From Cytobacillus firmus (GTDB taxonomy: Bacteria > Bacillota > Bacilli > Bacillales > Cytobacillaceae), in NCBI RefSeq assembly GCF_023612095.1, contig NZ_CP086235.1, positions 517,001 through 581,000 on the forward strand: 64,000 nucleotides of DNA. Direction: 5' to 3'. The stretch's first letter is position 1, and each line of letters starts with the position of its first letter. Both the position numbers and the translations under genes were made by a program. Positions 9,196 to 17,924 of the stretch are shown one piece after another. The notes under the pieces are model-generated. The model saw nothing but the letters and a program-made list of their open reading frames with translations, made no database searches and was not told the DNA's origin.

Positions 9196-9627
9196 TCAAT
9201 TACTGTACAGCTCCTTGTATGCAATAATTTTTATTGCATATAGTTCTTCTTCGGTTAACTTGCTTTCAATTTCCTGCAGAAGTTCTTCTTTGGAGGCATT
9301 ACCTTCCATGACTTCTTTTCGCATTTCGTTTAATTCACCTATGCCTACTTTTTCAATTAGCACTTTTGCTGCTTCTTCTTTCGTTTTAATAGGAAGTTTA
9401 CTGTCATCCATCATTTCTGCTTCTTGAATAAATGCCTTTAATTCAGGGTCACTTTCAATTGACTTTTTCAACTCCTCCATTTGATTGCTGTTTTCCAATT
9501 CCCCGGAGACCGCTTCCATTAATTTTTCAGAAGCGATACTGATTCCGAAACGGTAGGCAGCAAAGCCTGCAATTCCCATTAGAATGAGAAGGATAACGGC
9601 CACTTTCATAAATTTCAACACTTTCAC
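9196..9627 (-). CDS. Membrane-anchored helical hypothetical protein
   Basis: About 143 residues: a short basic start, one membrane segment (VAVILLILMGIAGFAAYRF, residues ~9-27) and a charged, Glu-rich, helical outer domain. It starts 18 bases after the end of the CAP-domain gene and almost certainly shares its transcript. The first possible start is GTG 9627, but GGGAGA lies only a base or two upstream of it; the third or fourth codon (GTG/TTG) has better spacing. No family recognised. The operon suggests a role with the secreted CAP protein at the cell surface. Confidence 0.65.
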   Translation of the reverse strand: MKVLKFMKVAVILLILMGIAGFAAYRFGISIASEKLMEAVSGELENSNQMEELKKSIESDPELKAFIQEAEMMDDSKLPIKTKEEAAKVLIEKVGIGELNEMRKEVMEGNASKEELLQEIESKLTEEELYAIKIIAYKELYSN

Positions 9628-9645
9628 TCTCCCATTAGTATTCTT

Positions 9646-10920
9646 TTAGTTACCTATAAACATCTGAGTCCAATAATGGCCGTAAAAGCCTCCTGTAATA
9701 TAGCCAACGCCAATCTCTGTGAAATCCCCGGATAAAATATTCCTTCTGTGACCTTCGCTGTTCATCCAGGCCTGTACAACGCTATCAGCAGTAGAATAGC
9801 CTGCAGCAATATTCTCACCGGCATACATGTAGGAAATCCCGAACGTTCTCATCATGTCAAAAGGAGAACCGTATGTAGGGGAAGTATGATCAAAATACTC
9901 ATTTTCAACCATATCTGTCGATTTTAATCTTGCTGTTTTGGTCAGCTCCCTATTATAGCGTAATGGGAATAGTCCTTCTTTTTTCCTTTCCTGATTGACG
10001 AGTGTTATCACCTGACTCTCCAATTCATTCACTTTTTCGGCATTTTTATCGTATAAATAAGCATATCCCTTATCATATTTCACTTTAAAGAAATGGTTTG
10101 CATATTGAACAGCTTCCAATACAGTTCCTTCATTAATACTGTTGATATAACTTTTATCAGAACGGTAATCTGTCCAAAGGGGGGCATCTTTTAGAGCCCG
10201 CACTGTATAAAGCTTTTTTTCTGTTAATCGCTCTGCGTTCTTATAATGAATGTAGAAGTACTGCTTGCCCTCTTTAAGCTTATAGAAACCGTTTCCCGAC
10301 TGAACAACGTCAGCTCTTACCCCTTCTTTAAGGCTTTTGATATAGCGTTTATTTGTGCCTTCTGCAGTCCATAAAGGAGCCTCTTTGGTTGTCCGTACAG
10401 TAAATAATGGCTGTTCGATGATCTTATCGGCATTTTTATAATAAATATAGGCGTAGCCATCCTGGAATCTGACTTTAAAGAAGCCATTTCCAGACTGTAC
10501 GGCTTGAAATGTTTCAAGCTTCTTTGTACTGGATATGTATTTTTTTCTATTAGAAGAATCCGTCCACAATGGAGCTTCTTTATTTGTCTTAACGGAAAAA
10601 ACCTCCGATTCTATTAGTTCATTGGCATTTTTATAGTAGATATAGAGATATTGCTGGTTGTATCTAACTTTATAGAAGCCATTTCCTGAATGAACTGTCT
10701 GAAGAATTTCCCCTGACTTTGTTTTGCCCATGTATTTCTTTCCGGAATCGGAGCTCGTCCATAAAGGAGCTTCTTTAATTGTCTTAATACTATATTTTTC
10801 AATTTCGGGAGCGTCAGCTGCATACACCGGGCTGATTCTGATGCATACAGTTAGAAAGAGACACCCTGTCAATATTAGAAGTAAAAGAAAAACATGCCAT
10901 ATGTGGAACTGTGCTTTCAT
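9646..10920 (-). CDS. CAP-domain protein with four SH3-like repeats
   Basis: 424 residues. Signal peptide (~1-35), then four repeats of 64-66 residues, each carrying (E/D)APLWT (residues 51-55, 117-121, 181-185, 246-250) and ending in a YIYYKNA-type strand. The C-terminal ~301-424 is a CAP/SCP domain like Bacillus YkwD: HTSP (H345), AGENIAAG (E369), GHRRNIL (H391) and the final YWTQMFIGN. CAP proteins are secreted; some bind or cut peptidoglycan or lipids, but the role of the bacterial ones is largely unsettled. The repeats probably bind the wall. The same repeat occurs in the broken gene at 3939-5159. It heads a two-gene transcript with the membrane protein downstream. Confidence 0.85.
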   Translation of the reverse strand: MKAQFHIWHVFLLLLILTGCLFLTVCIRISPVYAADAPEIEKYSIKTIKEAPLWTSSDSGKKYMGKTKSGEILQTVHSGNGFYKVRYNQQYLYIYYKNANELIESEVFSVKTNKEAPLWTDSSNRKKYISSTKKLETFQAVQSGNGFFKVRFQDGYAYIYYKNADKIIEQPLFTVRTTKEAPLWTAEGTNKRYIKSLKEGVRADVVQSGNGFYKLKEGKQYFYIHYKNAERLTEKKLYTVRALKDAPLWTDYRSDKSYINSINEGTVLEAVQYANHFFKVKYDKGYAYLYDKNAEKVNELESQVITLVNQERKKEGLFPLRYNRELTKTARLKSTDMVENEYFDHTSPTYGSPFDMMRTFGISYMYAGENIAAGYSTADSVVQAWMNSEGHRRNILSGDFTEIGVGYITGGFYGHYWTQMFIGN

Positions 10921-11284
10921 ATATTACTAATCATCCTCTCCTAATGAATAACTCTATTAAATCACAAAACTATCAATAATTTGTCATTTTCCTGGTCATT
11001 TTTTCAACAATTTGATAATTTATTCGCGTTTGTTTAAAAAAGGAAGATCGGAAATTAAATCTGAAAATTCATTCAATTATCATGTGGGATATCCTTAAAG
11101 TTTGAAGTGGTTCTGCGTAGGGAATAATAGGTTTGGAAAGTTAGTTGAACAGGAGGGACGATTGTCCTGTTTGTTATTTTGGGATAGCAAAATGGTTGTC
11201 TAATACTTCAGAGTGCAGTAAGCTAACACTACATAATATACACTAAATTGTTGATGATAGACATCATTTTCGATGGAGGGCAAA
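10921..11284. other. Divergent intergenic region
   Basis: Separates the minus-strand CAP operon from the plus-strand DUF6270 gene and must hold both promoters. It is AT-rich. No well-spaced sigma-A promoter could be assigned with confidence. Position 11275-11280 (GGAGGG) is the ribosome site of the next gene. Confidence 0.4.
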
Positions 11285-13369
11285 ATGGCAGCATTCTTTT
11301 CCTCGATTCAATATAAAAAGGAACAAAACATAATTGAACTATCGGGCGAGTACAAAGAAAAATTGAAAGATGGCCAAAAAAAGCCTGCCGTTTTTTTGCA
11401 GGAGCGCGTTCTAATAGATGATTATTTCATTCCGAGGCGAATTTATCTGGATTGCGAGTGGGAGAACAATCAATTTAGGGCATCATGTTCTGTTGCTGAG
11501 ATCAGCCATGAATTTAAAGAGAATCGGATCTGGGATTTCTATTATTCATATCGTACAAAACATGACAAAATAAAAGCCCGCCTTGGACAAAAATTAAATG
11601 CAGAAGACTTTCCAATAAAGAATCCTTTATATAAATTGACAGCATATATGACAAGTTTTGAGACTTTTGCATTTCATGTGAAAGAGAAAGAAACTGCACC
11701 TTCTATTTTAGAAGGCCACCTTGATGGAAGCACACTTGCTTTGACGATAGGGAATATAGAACAAAATATGGAAGCTCATTTGCTTTTCAAAGAAAGACTG
11801 CATCCTGACCTAACATATTATCAGACAGTCCATTCATATCCGCTTAACGAATTGAAACAGGGCGAATTTACAGCGGCTGTAGACCTGAAGGATATTGCTT
11901 CAGGAGAGGTTTCATACCCCAAATCGATTTGGGATGTATTTGTTAAGATCAAACACCATGATACTCAGACAGATGCTGAATATGTTTTGCCTTTAGCTCA
12001 TAATCATCAATTTGCGGGAAAAAAAATCAAGGTACTGAATTATACTGAGGCCTATTTTTATCGTAATTATCAGAAAGCCCTTTCACTTTCACTTTCTGTT
12101 AAAGGTATACATACAAAGGCAGTTGGGGTCAAGATTGATAATCATACTGCAGAAATTACAGGGACGCTGGATAAGTTCCTGATAAAAAAAGCTGTATTAC
12201 ATAAGGACTCGGAATTTAGTCATGCCAGGCATCTAATTCGTGTAATGAATCTTGTTGTCCAGCAGGATGGGACAGCCTTCCGTTTGACAGTGCCATTTGA
12301 GAAGGTGCAGGAATCAATAAAACTTGGGGATGGAGATCGATTTGTAATAAGACTGGAGCTCTCTGATATGGAGGGCAGGACCGTTTTGAAAATGCCGGTA
12401 ATAATTGATTCCTCTAATGACATTGAATCCCAAAAACCAGCTCTTTTCAGCAATGAATTTCATATGAAAGTAATAAGGAAAGATTCAGATGAACTGGCCT
12501 TTTTATGTAAAGAAAAGACATTAAAACCTCTGGATAACACTCTTAAGATTGCTGTTTCAGGTTCATGCTTCAGCAGATTGGCTTTTAGCTCAGCTGATTA
12601 TTATAATCCAGGTTACAAAAGTAAATACGAACTTGTTTACACTCAATTCCATTCTTCAATCATCAGTTTGATGAGTAACCCGGTTGAGTTTCCTGAAAAG
12701 AAATTTAAAGGTTTTGACAAGAGAGAAGTTGAATATATCCGAAGTGACTATAAAAAGGATTTCTTTAAACAGTTAAAGGACAAGAAGCCGGACTTTCTTA
12801 TACTGGATTTTTATGTAGATGGATCAAAAGATGTGCTGATGTTTGATGAGGAGCACTGTGTTTCCATGAACTATATGTTAAGAAGAAATGTTAATTATCT
12901 ATATGAAGTGAAACAGAAAACAACTGTACTCACTCATGAAGATGTAGATGCATTCCTGGAAAATTGGGAAAAAGCTATCCGCAGCTTCTGCAAAGAAATT
13001 GTTAAGTATATACCTGAAGAGAGGATTATCCTTCAAAAGGTCCGGAAAACATCTGGATATTATTCAGAAGGAGATAAGCTGAAGAATTTTGCTGATGAAA
13101 AGGAAAATATTAAAAGAAGCAATTACTTATATGAGTATATGGAGAACTGTTTCCTGCAGCAGATGCCGGGTGTACAGACCATTGATCTGACCAGGAAAGC
13201 TTATTTTTCGCATTACGAACACCCTGAAAGTATAACACCAGACCATTATGAATCTGATTATTATAAGGATTACATGGCTCAGCTCAATGATGTGATTGTA
13301 AGGTCCCTGGTAAAGAATCCATCTATTTTGAAGAAAAGCAAGTTACCCAAATTCTGGCCATTTAGCTGA
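11285..13369 (+). CDS. DUF6270 (SGNH-like) surface polysaccharide-associated protein
   Basis: 694 residues from ATG 11285; GGAGGG five bases upstream favours this over the ATG at 11273. Residues ~1-400 form several beta-rich stretches resembling the stalk regions found in Bacillus teichoic-acid transferases (compare the middle of the 1176-residue protein at 26317). The C-terminal ~275 residues carry IAVSGSCFSRLAFSS (Ser-Gly-Ser-Cys near 425-428) and FLILDFYVDG, typical of DUF6270, an SGNH-hydrolase-like family common in polysaccharide loci. This suggests an esterase or acyl/phosphoester-modifying role on a surface polymer, but no activity is proven. No signal peptide or membrane segment, so it acts in the cytoplasm. 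A strong terminator follows. Confidence 0.7.
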   Translation: MAAFFSSIQYKKEQNIIELSGEYKEKLKDGQKKPAVFLQERVLIDDYFIPRRIYLDCEWENNQFRASCSVAEISHEFKENRIWDFYYSYRTKHDKIKARLGQKLNAEDFPIKNPLYKLTAYMTSFETFAFHVKEKETAPSILEGHLDGSTLALTIGNIEQNMEAHLLFKERLHPDLTYYQTVHSYPLNELKQGEFTAAVDLKDIASGEVSYPKSIWDVFVKIKHHDTQTDAEYVLPLAHNHQFAGKKIKVLNYTEAYFYRNYQKALSLSLSVKGIHTKAVGVKIDNHTAEITGTLDKFLIKKAVLHKDSEFSHARHLIRVMNLVVQQDGTAFRLTVPFEKVQESIKLGDGDRFVIRLELSDMEGRTVLKMPVIIDSSNDIESQKPALFSNEFHMKVIRKDSDELAFLCKEKTLKPLDNTLKIAVSGSCFSRLAFSSADYYNPGYKSKYELVYTQFHSSIISLMSNPVEFPEKKFKGFDKREVEYIRSDYKKDFFKQLKDKKPDFLILDFYVDGSKDVLMFDEEHCVSMNYMLRRNVNYLYEVKQKTTVLTHEDVDAFLENWEKAIRSFCKEIVKYIPEERIILQKVRKTSGYYSEGDKLKNFADEKENIKRSNYLYEYMENCFLQQMPGVQTIDLTRKAYFSHYEHPESITPDHYESDYYKDYMAQLNDVIVRSLVKNPSILKKSKLPKFWPFS

Positions 13370-13383
13370 TGAAATTATCAACC

Positions 13384-13412
13384 AAGCATGGAGCGATTAA
13401 TGCTCCATGCTT
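13384..13412 (+). terminator. Terminator after the DUF6270 gene
   Basis: Perfect 11-bp stem AAGCATGGAGC / GCTCCATGCTT with a 7-base loop, 14 bases after the stop codon, followed by a short T-rich stretch. Confidence 0.75.
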
Positions 13413-13698
13413 ATTTGTGTTATATATGGATTTATTTCCCTTTCCTAAAATTATAAAAATATGGTATTTTTGACCGATAATAAATGATAGAATAAAAAAG
13501 TCTATTATTTGACAAAAAATACTATAATAGGCTAAAAAATTCATTTTAATAAGGCGGTGGCTGAAAAAAATAATAAAAACCTAGCGGGATTTGTCATGAA
13601 TGATTATGTCAATGGTGTAATTGAATTTCAAACTTCTTTTCGAAGTAGTGCGAAAGTCCAATGAAACTTCCAAATAATAAATTAGTTTTTCGGGGGAA
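13413..13698 (+). other. Leader region of the glucosaminidase gene
   Basis: About 290 bases of AT-rich, non-coding sequence. TTGACC at about 13470 and the TATAAT-like text near 13522 are not correctly spaced with each other, so I do not assign a promoter. The end holds GGGGG, the ribosome site for the next gene. No match to a known riboswitch was recognised. Confidence 0.35.
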
Positions 13699-15768
13699 AT
13701 GATGAATAAAAATAGAAAATTCATTTGGTTTTTTTGTCTATTTCTAGTGGCTGGATTGTTCCTTAGTACAAATGATCAAAATACTGTGGAAGCAGCGGAA
13801 GCGAGCAAGGCTGGGATTATTGCATCCACTTCCTATGCGAACATATACCGGGGTCCTGGAAAAGCATTTGGCCTGTCAGGAGAAAGGGTCAATAAAGGGG
13901 AATTGGTATCAGTTTATCAAACTTCTTCAGGGTGGACCTATATAAAAAGCAGCCAAGGGTATGGCTGGGTGTGGGGAGAGTATGTAAAGGCCTCGTCAGG
14001 CATAGGAATTCTGAACAACTCGTATGCCAATCTCTATAATAATGCTGCTTCTGGATCAGGGACTAAAGGAAGAATTGAACAGGGCACTTCTGTTGTTTTT
14101 TTTGAGTCAGTAAATGGCTGGAAGCATGTTTATGCTAATGGTGAAGATGGCTGGGTATGGGGAGAGTTTGTATCAGCCTCACAAGGTATGGGGGTCATTT
14201 CTTCTTCCTATGCCAACCTTTATAAAGGGCCGGCGCAGAGCTATGGTACTAAAGGCTCGGTTAAAAGTGGCATGACAGTCGCTATAACCTCAGATATAAA
14301 AAACGGCTGGCGAAAAATCTATGTAAACGGGCAGGGAGCTTGGGTCTGGGATGGCAATATCGCAAAAGACTCCTTTGAGAATCCGAGTGTTGCAAAGATT
14401 AATAATCCGGGCTACGTAAATGTTTACAATAGCAAAGGAAAAACAAATGGAACAAAAGGCAGAGTGTTGAATGGTGAATATGTTACTGTTTTTCAGCATT
14501 CGGATGGCTGGGCATATGTGCAATCAAAGGATCTGGAAGGCTGGGTCTGGGGTGCATTTGTAACTGAATTAGCATTGGATGGAATGAATAAACCATCAGG
14601 TTCATTAGGACAAAAACCGGTGACTGCAAATGTAAATGTCTACAAGGCACCAGGTAAAGCTGAAGGCATCATCGGATCTCTGCCTAAAGGGGAAGTTGTT
14701 TCTTATTATACAAGCTATAGCGGCTGGAGATATATACATGCAGGTCACATTGAAGGCTGGGTCTGGGATGAGTTTATTAATACCTACTTAACTCTTGATC
14801 TGCTTAAGCCTTCCAATATCACTGCATATGAGGTTAATAGATATATTGAAAGCTATGAGAAGCAAACAGGAAAGAAAAGCATCATTGCAGGTAAGGGGCA
14901 GGCATTTATTGATGCGGGAAACAAATATGGAATTAATGCACATTTCCTTGCTGCTTTAACAATTCATGAATCCGCATTTGGAACTTCTAATCTTTCTTAT
15001 GGAAAGTATAATCTATTCGGTTTGAAGGCTTTTGACGTGGCTCCTTTTGATGCTGCGCTAAGATTTAAGAGTGTAGAAGAAGGGATAACTTATGAGGCTG
15101 CGTATGTTCGCTTTAACTACCTTGTACCTTCGGGCGCTTACTTTAATGGCAGCCATCTTGGAGACAAACAAGCTGGAATGAACGTTAAATATTCCACTGA
15201 TCCGCTTTGGGGAGAGAAAATAGCTAAACATATGCAAAATATGAAGGTTTATGATGGAAATTACTATAATAAAGTAAATTCTCAATCTAGTATTCTTTCT
15301 ATGCCCCCTGTTCCTGACAATAAGGACAGCTACCCTGCCAATATAAAGGTTACTGCAAAGCAGCAGCTATCTTTATATGAAACAAAAGGGGGAGGGAAAA
15401 TTGGGTATATTGCAAAAGGCAAAACCTTTGAGCTGCTGGAGAAATACAATAATTTCTGGCTGAAAATCAAGCTGGATGGAAAGCAATACTGGACATTCTT
15501 CAGTTTCTCCTACTTTAAGGATTATATGCAGGTGCATAACCTGATGCGTGCTGAGACAGCCGATAACACTGGCATAAAGGTATATCAGAATTCATCAGCT
15601 TCATCGCAGACAATTGACACACTGTCAAATAATACTTACTTCGAAGTGGTTGTGGATAGCGGAAATAATCCCGTAACAGATTCAACTAAGGGCTGGTATA
15701 AAATAAAAACCGCCAAAGGACAGACTGGCTGGTTACAGGCATCCAAAGCGAAGCGAATATATAATTAA
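13699..15768 (+). CDS. Secreted glucosaminidase with SH3 repeats
   Basis: 689 residues; GGGGGAAATG places the start at 13699 or the adjacent ATG 13702. Signal peptide (~1-33, ending EAAEA). Five SH3-like repeats of ~62 residues (~38-360), each with SYANIY/VNVY, a central NGW or SGW and a final GWVWGEF. The glucosaminidase domain (GH73-type, ~385-530) carries AALTIHESAFGTSN, with E in the HES motif as the likely acid, then YNLFGLKA. Two more SH3-like domains close the protein. The family cuts the glycan strand of peptidoglycan after N-acetylglucosamine. It is followed by an amidase with the same repeats, so the two probably form a wall-remodelling pair in one transcript. Confidence 0.9.
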   Translation: MMNKNRKFIWFFCLFLVAGLFLSTNDQNTVEAAEASKAGIIASTSYANIYRGPGKAFGLSGERVNKGELVSVYQTSSGWTYIKSSQGYGWVWGEYVKASSGIGILNNSYANLYNNAASGSGTKGRIEQGTSVVFFESVNGWKHVYANGEDGWVWGEFVSASQGMGVISSSYANLYKGPAQSYGTKGSVKSGMTVAITSDIKNGWRKIYVNGQGAWVWDGNIAKDSFENPSVAKINNPGYVNVYNSKGKTNGTKGRVLNGEYVTVFQHSDGWAYVQSKDLEGWVWGAFVTELALDGMNKPSGSLGQKPVTANVNVYKAPGKAEGIIGSLPKGEVVSYYTSYSGWRYIHAGHIEGWVWDEFINTYLTLDLLKPSNITAYEVNRYIESYEKQTGKKSIIAGKGQAFIDAGNKYGINAHFLAALTIHESAFGTSNLSYGKYNLFGLKAFDVAPFDAALRFKSVEEGITYEAAYVRFNYLVPSGAYFNGSHLGDKQAGMNVKYSTDPLWGEKIAKHMQNMKVYDGNYYNKVNSQSSILSMPPVPDNKDSYPANIKVTAKQQLSLYETKGGGKIGYIAKGKTFELLEKYNNFWLKIKLDGKQYWTFFSFSYFKDYMQVHNLMRAETADNTGIKVYQNSSASSQTIDTLSNNTYFEVVVDSGNNPVTDSTKGWYKIKTAKGQTGWLQASKAKRIYN

Positions 15769-15856
15769 AAATGTCTTAGGATACGCAAGCTAAAGAGATT
15801 AAGCCATGGAAGCTATTAATATCTTTAACACGTATTTGCTAATCAAGGAGGATATA

Positions 15857-17740
15857 ATGTTTAAACATTCTTTAAAAGTATTAATTGCGTTATTAGTGCT
15901 GGCAATCACCGTAATAAGCCCAATGGCAACTCCAAATTCGGCTGAAGCATCTACAGCAGAATCAGAAGGTATTGTAACTTCAGGTTTTGCTAATGTTTAC
16001 AGGGGGCCTGGCAAAGCATACGGTTTAACAGGCGGAACAGTCTCTAAAGGTGAATTGGTTACAGCTTACCAAGTTTCAAATGGCTGGACTTACATCAAAA
16101 GCAATAACGATTATGGCTGGGTCTGGGGAGATTTTATTAAACGTTCTTCAGGTACTGGTGTACTTACTGCATCTTATGCAAATCTTTATAAAGATTCCTA
16201 TTCGTCATCAGGTACGAAGGGGCAAATTACACAGGGAACGGCTGTTTCTATGTTTGAAACAAAAAATGGCTGGCGGCATATCTTTGTCAATGGCGAGGAA
16301 GCCTGGGTCTGGGGTGAATTTGTTTCACCGGCAAATGGTCTGGGAACCATTTCGGCTTCTTATGTGAACTTATACAAAGGTCCTGGAAAAGCTTATGGAA
16401 CAGATGGAACTGCCACTAACGGGACAACCGTGACATTTGCAGGTGTGAAAAATGGCTGGAGACAGGTTTTTATTGAAGGCAGGGAATCCTGGATTTGGGA
16501 TAGCTATATTACAAAAGGAACTTTTGGCAATGTAACCGAAGGGGTTATCACGAATGCTTCTTTCGTTAACATCTACAAAAGTTCAGGTAAAAGCAATGGA
16601 ATTAAAGGGCAGTTCAATAATGGCCAGGCAGTAATGGTTTTTCAAAATACTAATGGCTGGAGCTATGTTCAATCAGGCAACATGGCAGGCTGGGTGTGGG
16701 GAACCTATGTTACAGCTGAAAGTTCCACAGGAGTCATCAAAAACACTTCCTACGCAAATGTTTACAAAGATGCGCTTTCAAGCTCAGGCACTAAAGGAAG
16801 ACTTGACGGGGGAACAGCTGTAGCAGTATATGAAAATAGCAATGGCTGGCAGCATATTAAGAGCGGTGATCTTGAAGGGTGGGTCTGGGGTGACTTCGTT
16901 GAGTCTAAAATGAAGATTGCCTCCGGATCGGACGGAATTGTTGCTGCAAGTGCATCAGCCAATGTTTACAGAGGACCTGGCAAATCTTATTCAACAATAG
17001 GATCGATTGCCAAAGGAGCAGAGGTGCACACCTTTAATCTCCATAATGGCTGGAGGTTTATCCAATCCGGCAGCATTGAAGGCTGGGTGTGGGGAGAATA
17101 TGTAGACCGCCTAAGTAATATTACTGTGTTCCTTGATCCTGGACACGGTGATAATGACCCGGGAGGCATGGGGTACGGCATGAAAGAAAAGGATCTCGTT
17201 TTAGATATTGGTCTTAAAGCGAGAAACCTATTCGGCAATAGTCCTTTGAATGTAATGATGACTCGAACAGCAGACAAAAGTGAAGTAACATCAAACGGCA
17301 CGACCATCACAACAAGTGATTCACTAAGGCTCCGTACAGGCTTTGCCAAAAAACATACAAAGTCAGGAAATGACATTTTCATCAGTCTGCACACAAATGC
17401 GTTCAATGGCAGTGCAGAGGGAGGAGAAAGTTATTATTATCAATCTGCTGTTAACCCATATAGTGCGGACAGCAAGCTTCTGGCTGAAAGCATACAAAAG
17501 AGATTGATTGAATATATGCAGCTTAAAGATAGAGGCGTAGATCATGGGAACTTTGCTGTACTGCGTGAGAATATTATGCCAGCTTCTCTCATTGAAATGG
17601 GCTTCATAGATAATGAGGGCGATGCAAAAAAATTAAAAGAAGATTATTGGAGATTGCAGGCGGCTAAAGCAGTCTATCAGGGTACATTGGATTATTATGA
17701 AAGAAAAGGATTTAATGTTAACCCGTATAAACTAAAATAG
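15857..17740 (+). CDS. Secreted N-acetylmuramoyl-L-alanine amidase with SH3 repeats
   Basis: 627 residues from ATG 15857, with AAGGAGG eight bases upstream; the longer frame from 15806 has no ribosome site. Signal peptide MFKHSLKVLIALLVLAITVI, cleavage after NSAEA. Six SH3-like repeats (~33-410) ending in GWVWG(E/D/T)(F/Y), very similar to those of the preceding gene. The C-terminal ~195 residues are an Amidase_3 domain: FLDPGHGDNDPG (zinc His), MKEKDLVL, ISLHTNAF (zinc His) and LIEMGFIDN (catalytic Glu). The enzyme cleaves the bond between muramic acid and the stem peptide. A terminator follows. Confidence 0.92.
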   Translation: MFKHSLKVLIALLVLAITVISPMATPNSAEASTAESEGIVTSGFANVYRGPGKAYGLTGGTVSKGELVTAYQVSNGWTYIKSNNDYGWVWGDFIKRSSGTGVLTASYANLYKDSYSSSGTKGQITQGTAVSMFETKNGWRHIFVNGEEAWVWGEFVSPANGLGTISASYVNLYKGPGKAYGTDGTATNGTTVTFAGVKNGWRQVFIEGRESWIWDSYITKGTFGNVTEGVITNASFVNIYKSSGKSNGIKGQFNNGQAVMVFQNTNGWSYVQSGNMAGWVWGTYVTAESSTGVIKNTSYANVYKDALSSSGTKGRLDGGTAVAVYENSNGWQHIKSGDLEGWVWGDFVESKMKIASGSDGIVAASASANVYRGPGKSYSTIGSIAKGAEVHTFNLHNGWRFIQSGSIEGWVWGEYVDRLSNITVFLDPGHGDNDPGGMGYGMKEKDLVLDIGLKARNLFGNSPLNVMMTRTADKSEVTSNGTTITTSDSLRLRTGFAKKHTKSGNDIFISLHTNAFNGSAEGGESYYYQSAVNPYSADSKLLAESIQKRLIEYMQLKDRGVDHGNFAVLRENIMPASLIEMGFIDNEGDAKKLKEDYWRLQAAKAVYQGTLDYYERKGFNVNPYKLK

Positions 17741-17746
17741 TATAGT

Positions 17747-17787
17747 AAAGAGCCTCATTTCCAACTAAACGGATTGAGGCTCTTTTT
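17747..17787 (+). terminator. Terminator after the amidase gene
   Basis: AAAGAGCCTCA pairs with TGAGGCTCTTT across a 16-base loop, followed by a T run; seven bases after the stop codon. Confidence 0.8.
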
Positions 17788-17924
17788 AAATGCAATAGGC
17801 ATTATATCTGTTTCGGCAGCTGCTGTCTCTATTTCAAGTCCAAAGGAATAAATGGTATATTTTTCAAATTGAAATGTTTGCCATTTAGTATTACAACTAA
17901 ATTAAAAAGAATTAGGGAAGAGCG

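Noticed and set aside
13545..13698. c-di-AMP (ydaO/yuaA) riboswitch upstream of the glucosaminidase
   Set aside because: Only a short GGCGGTGG match; the long conserved core is missing.
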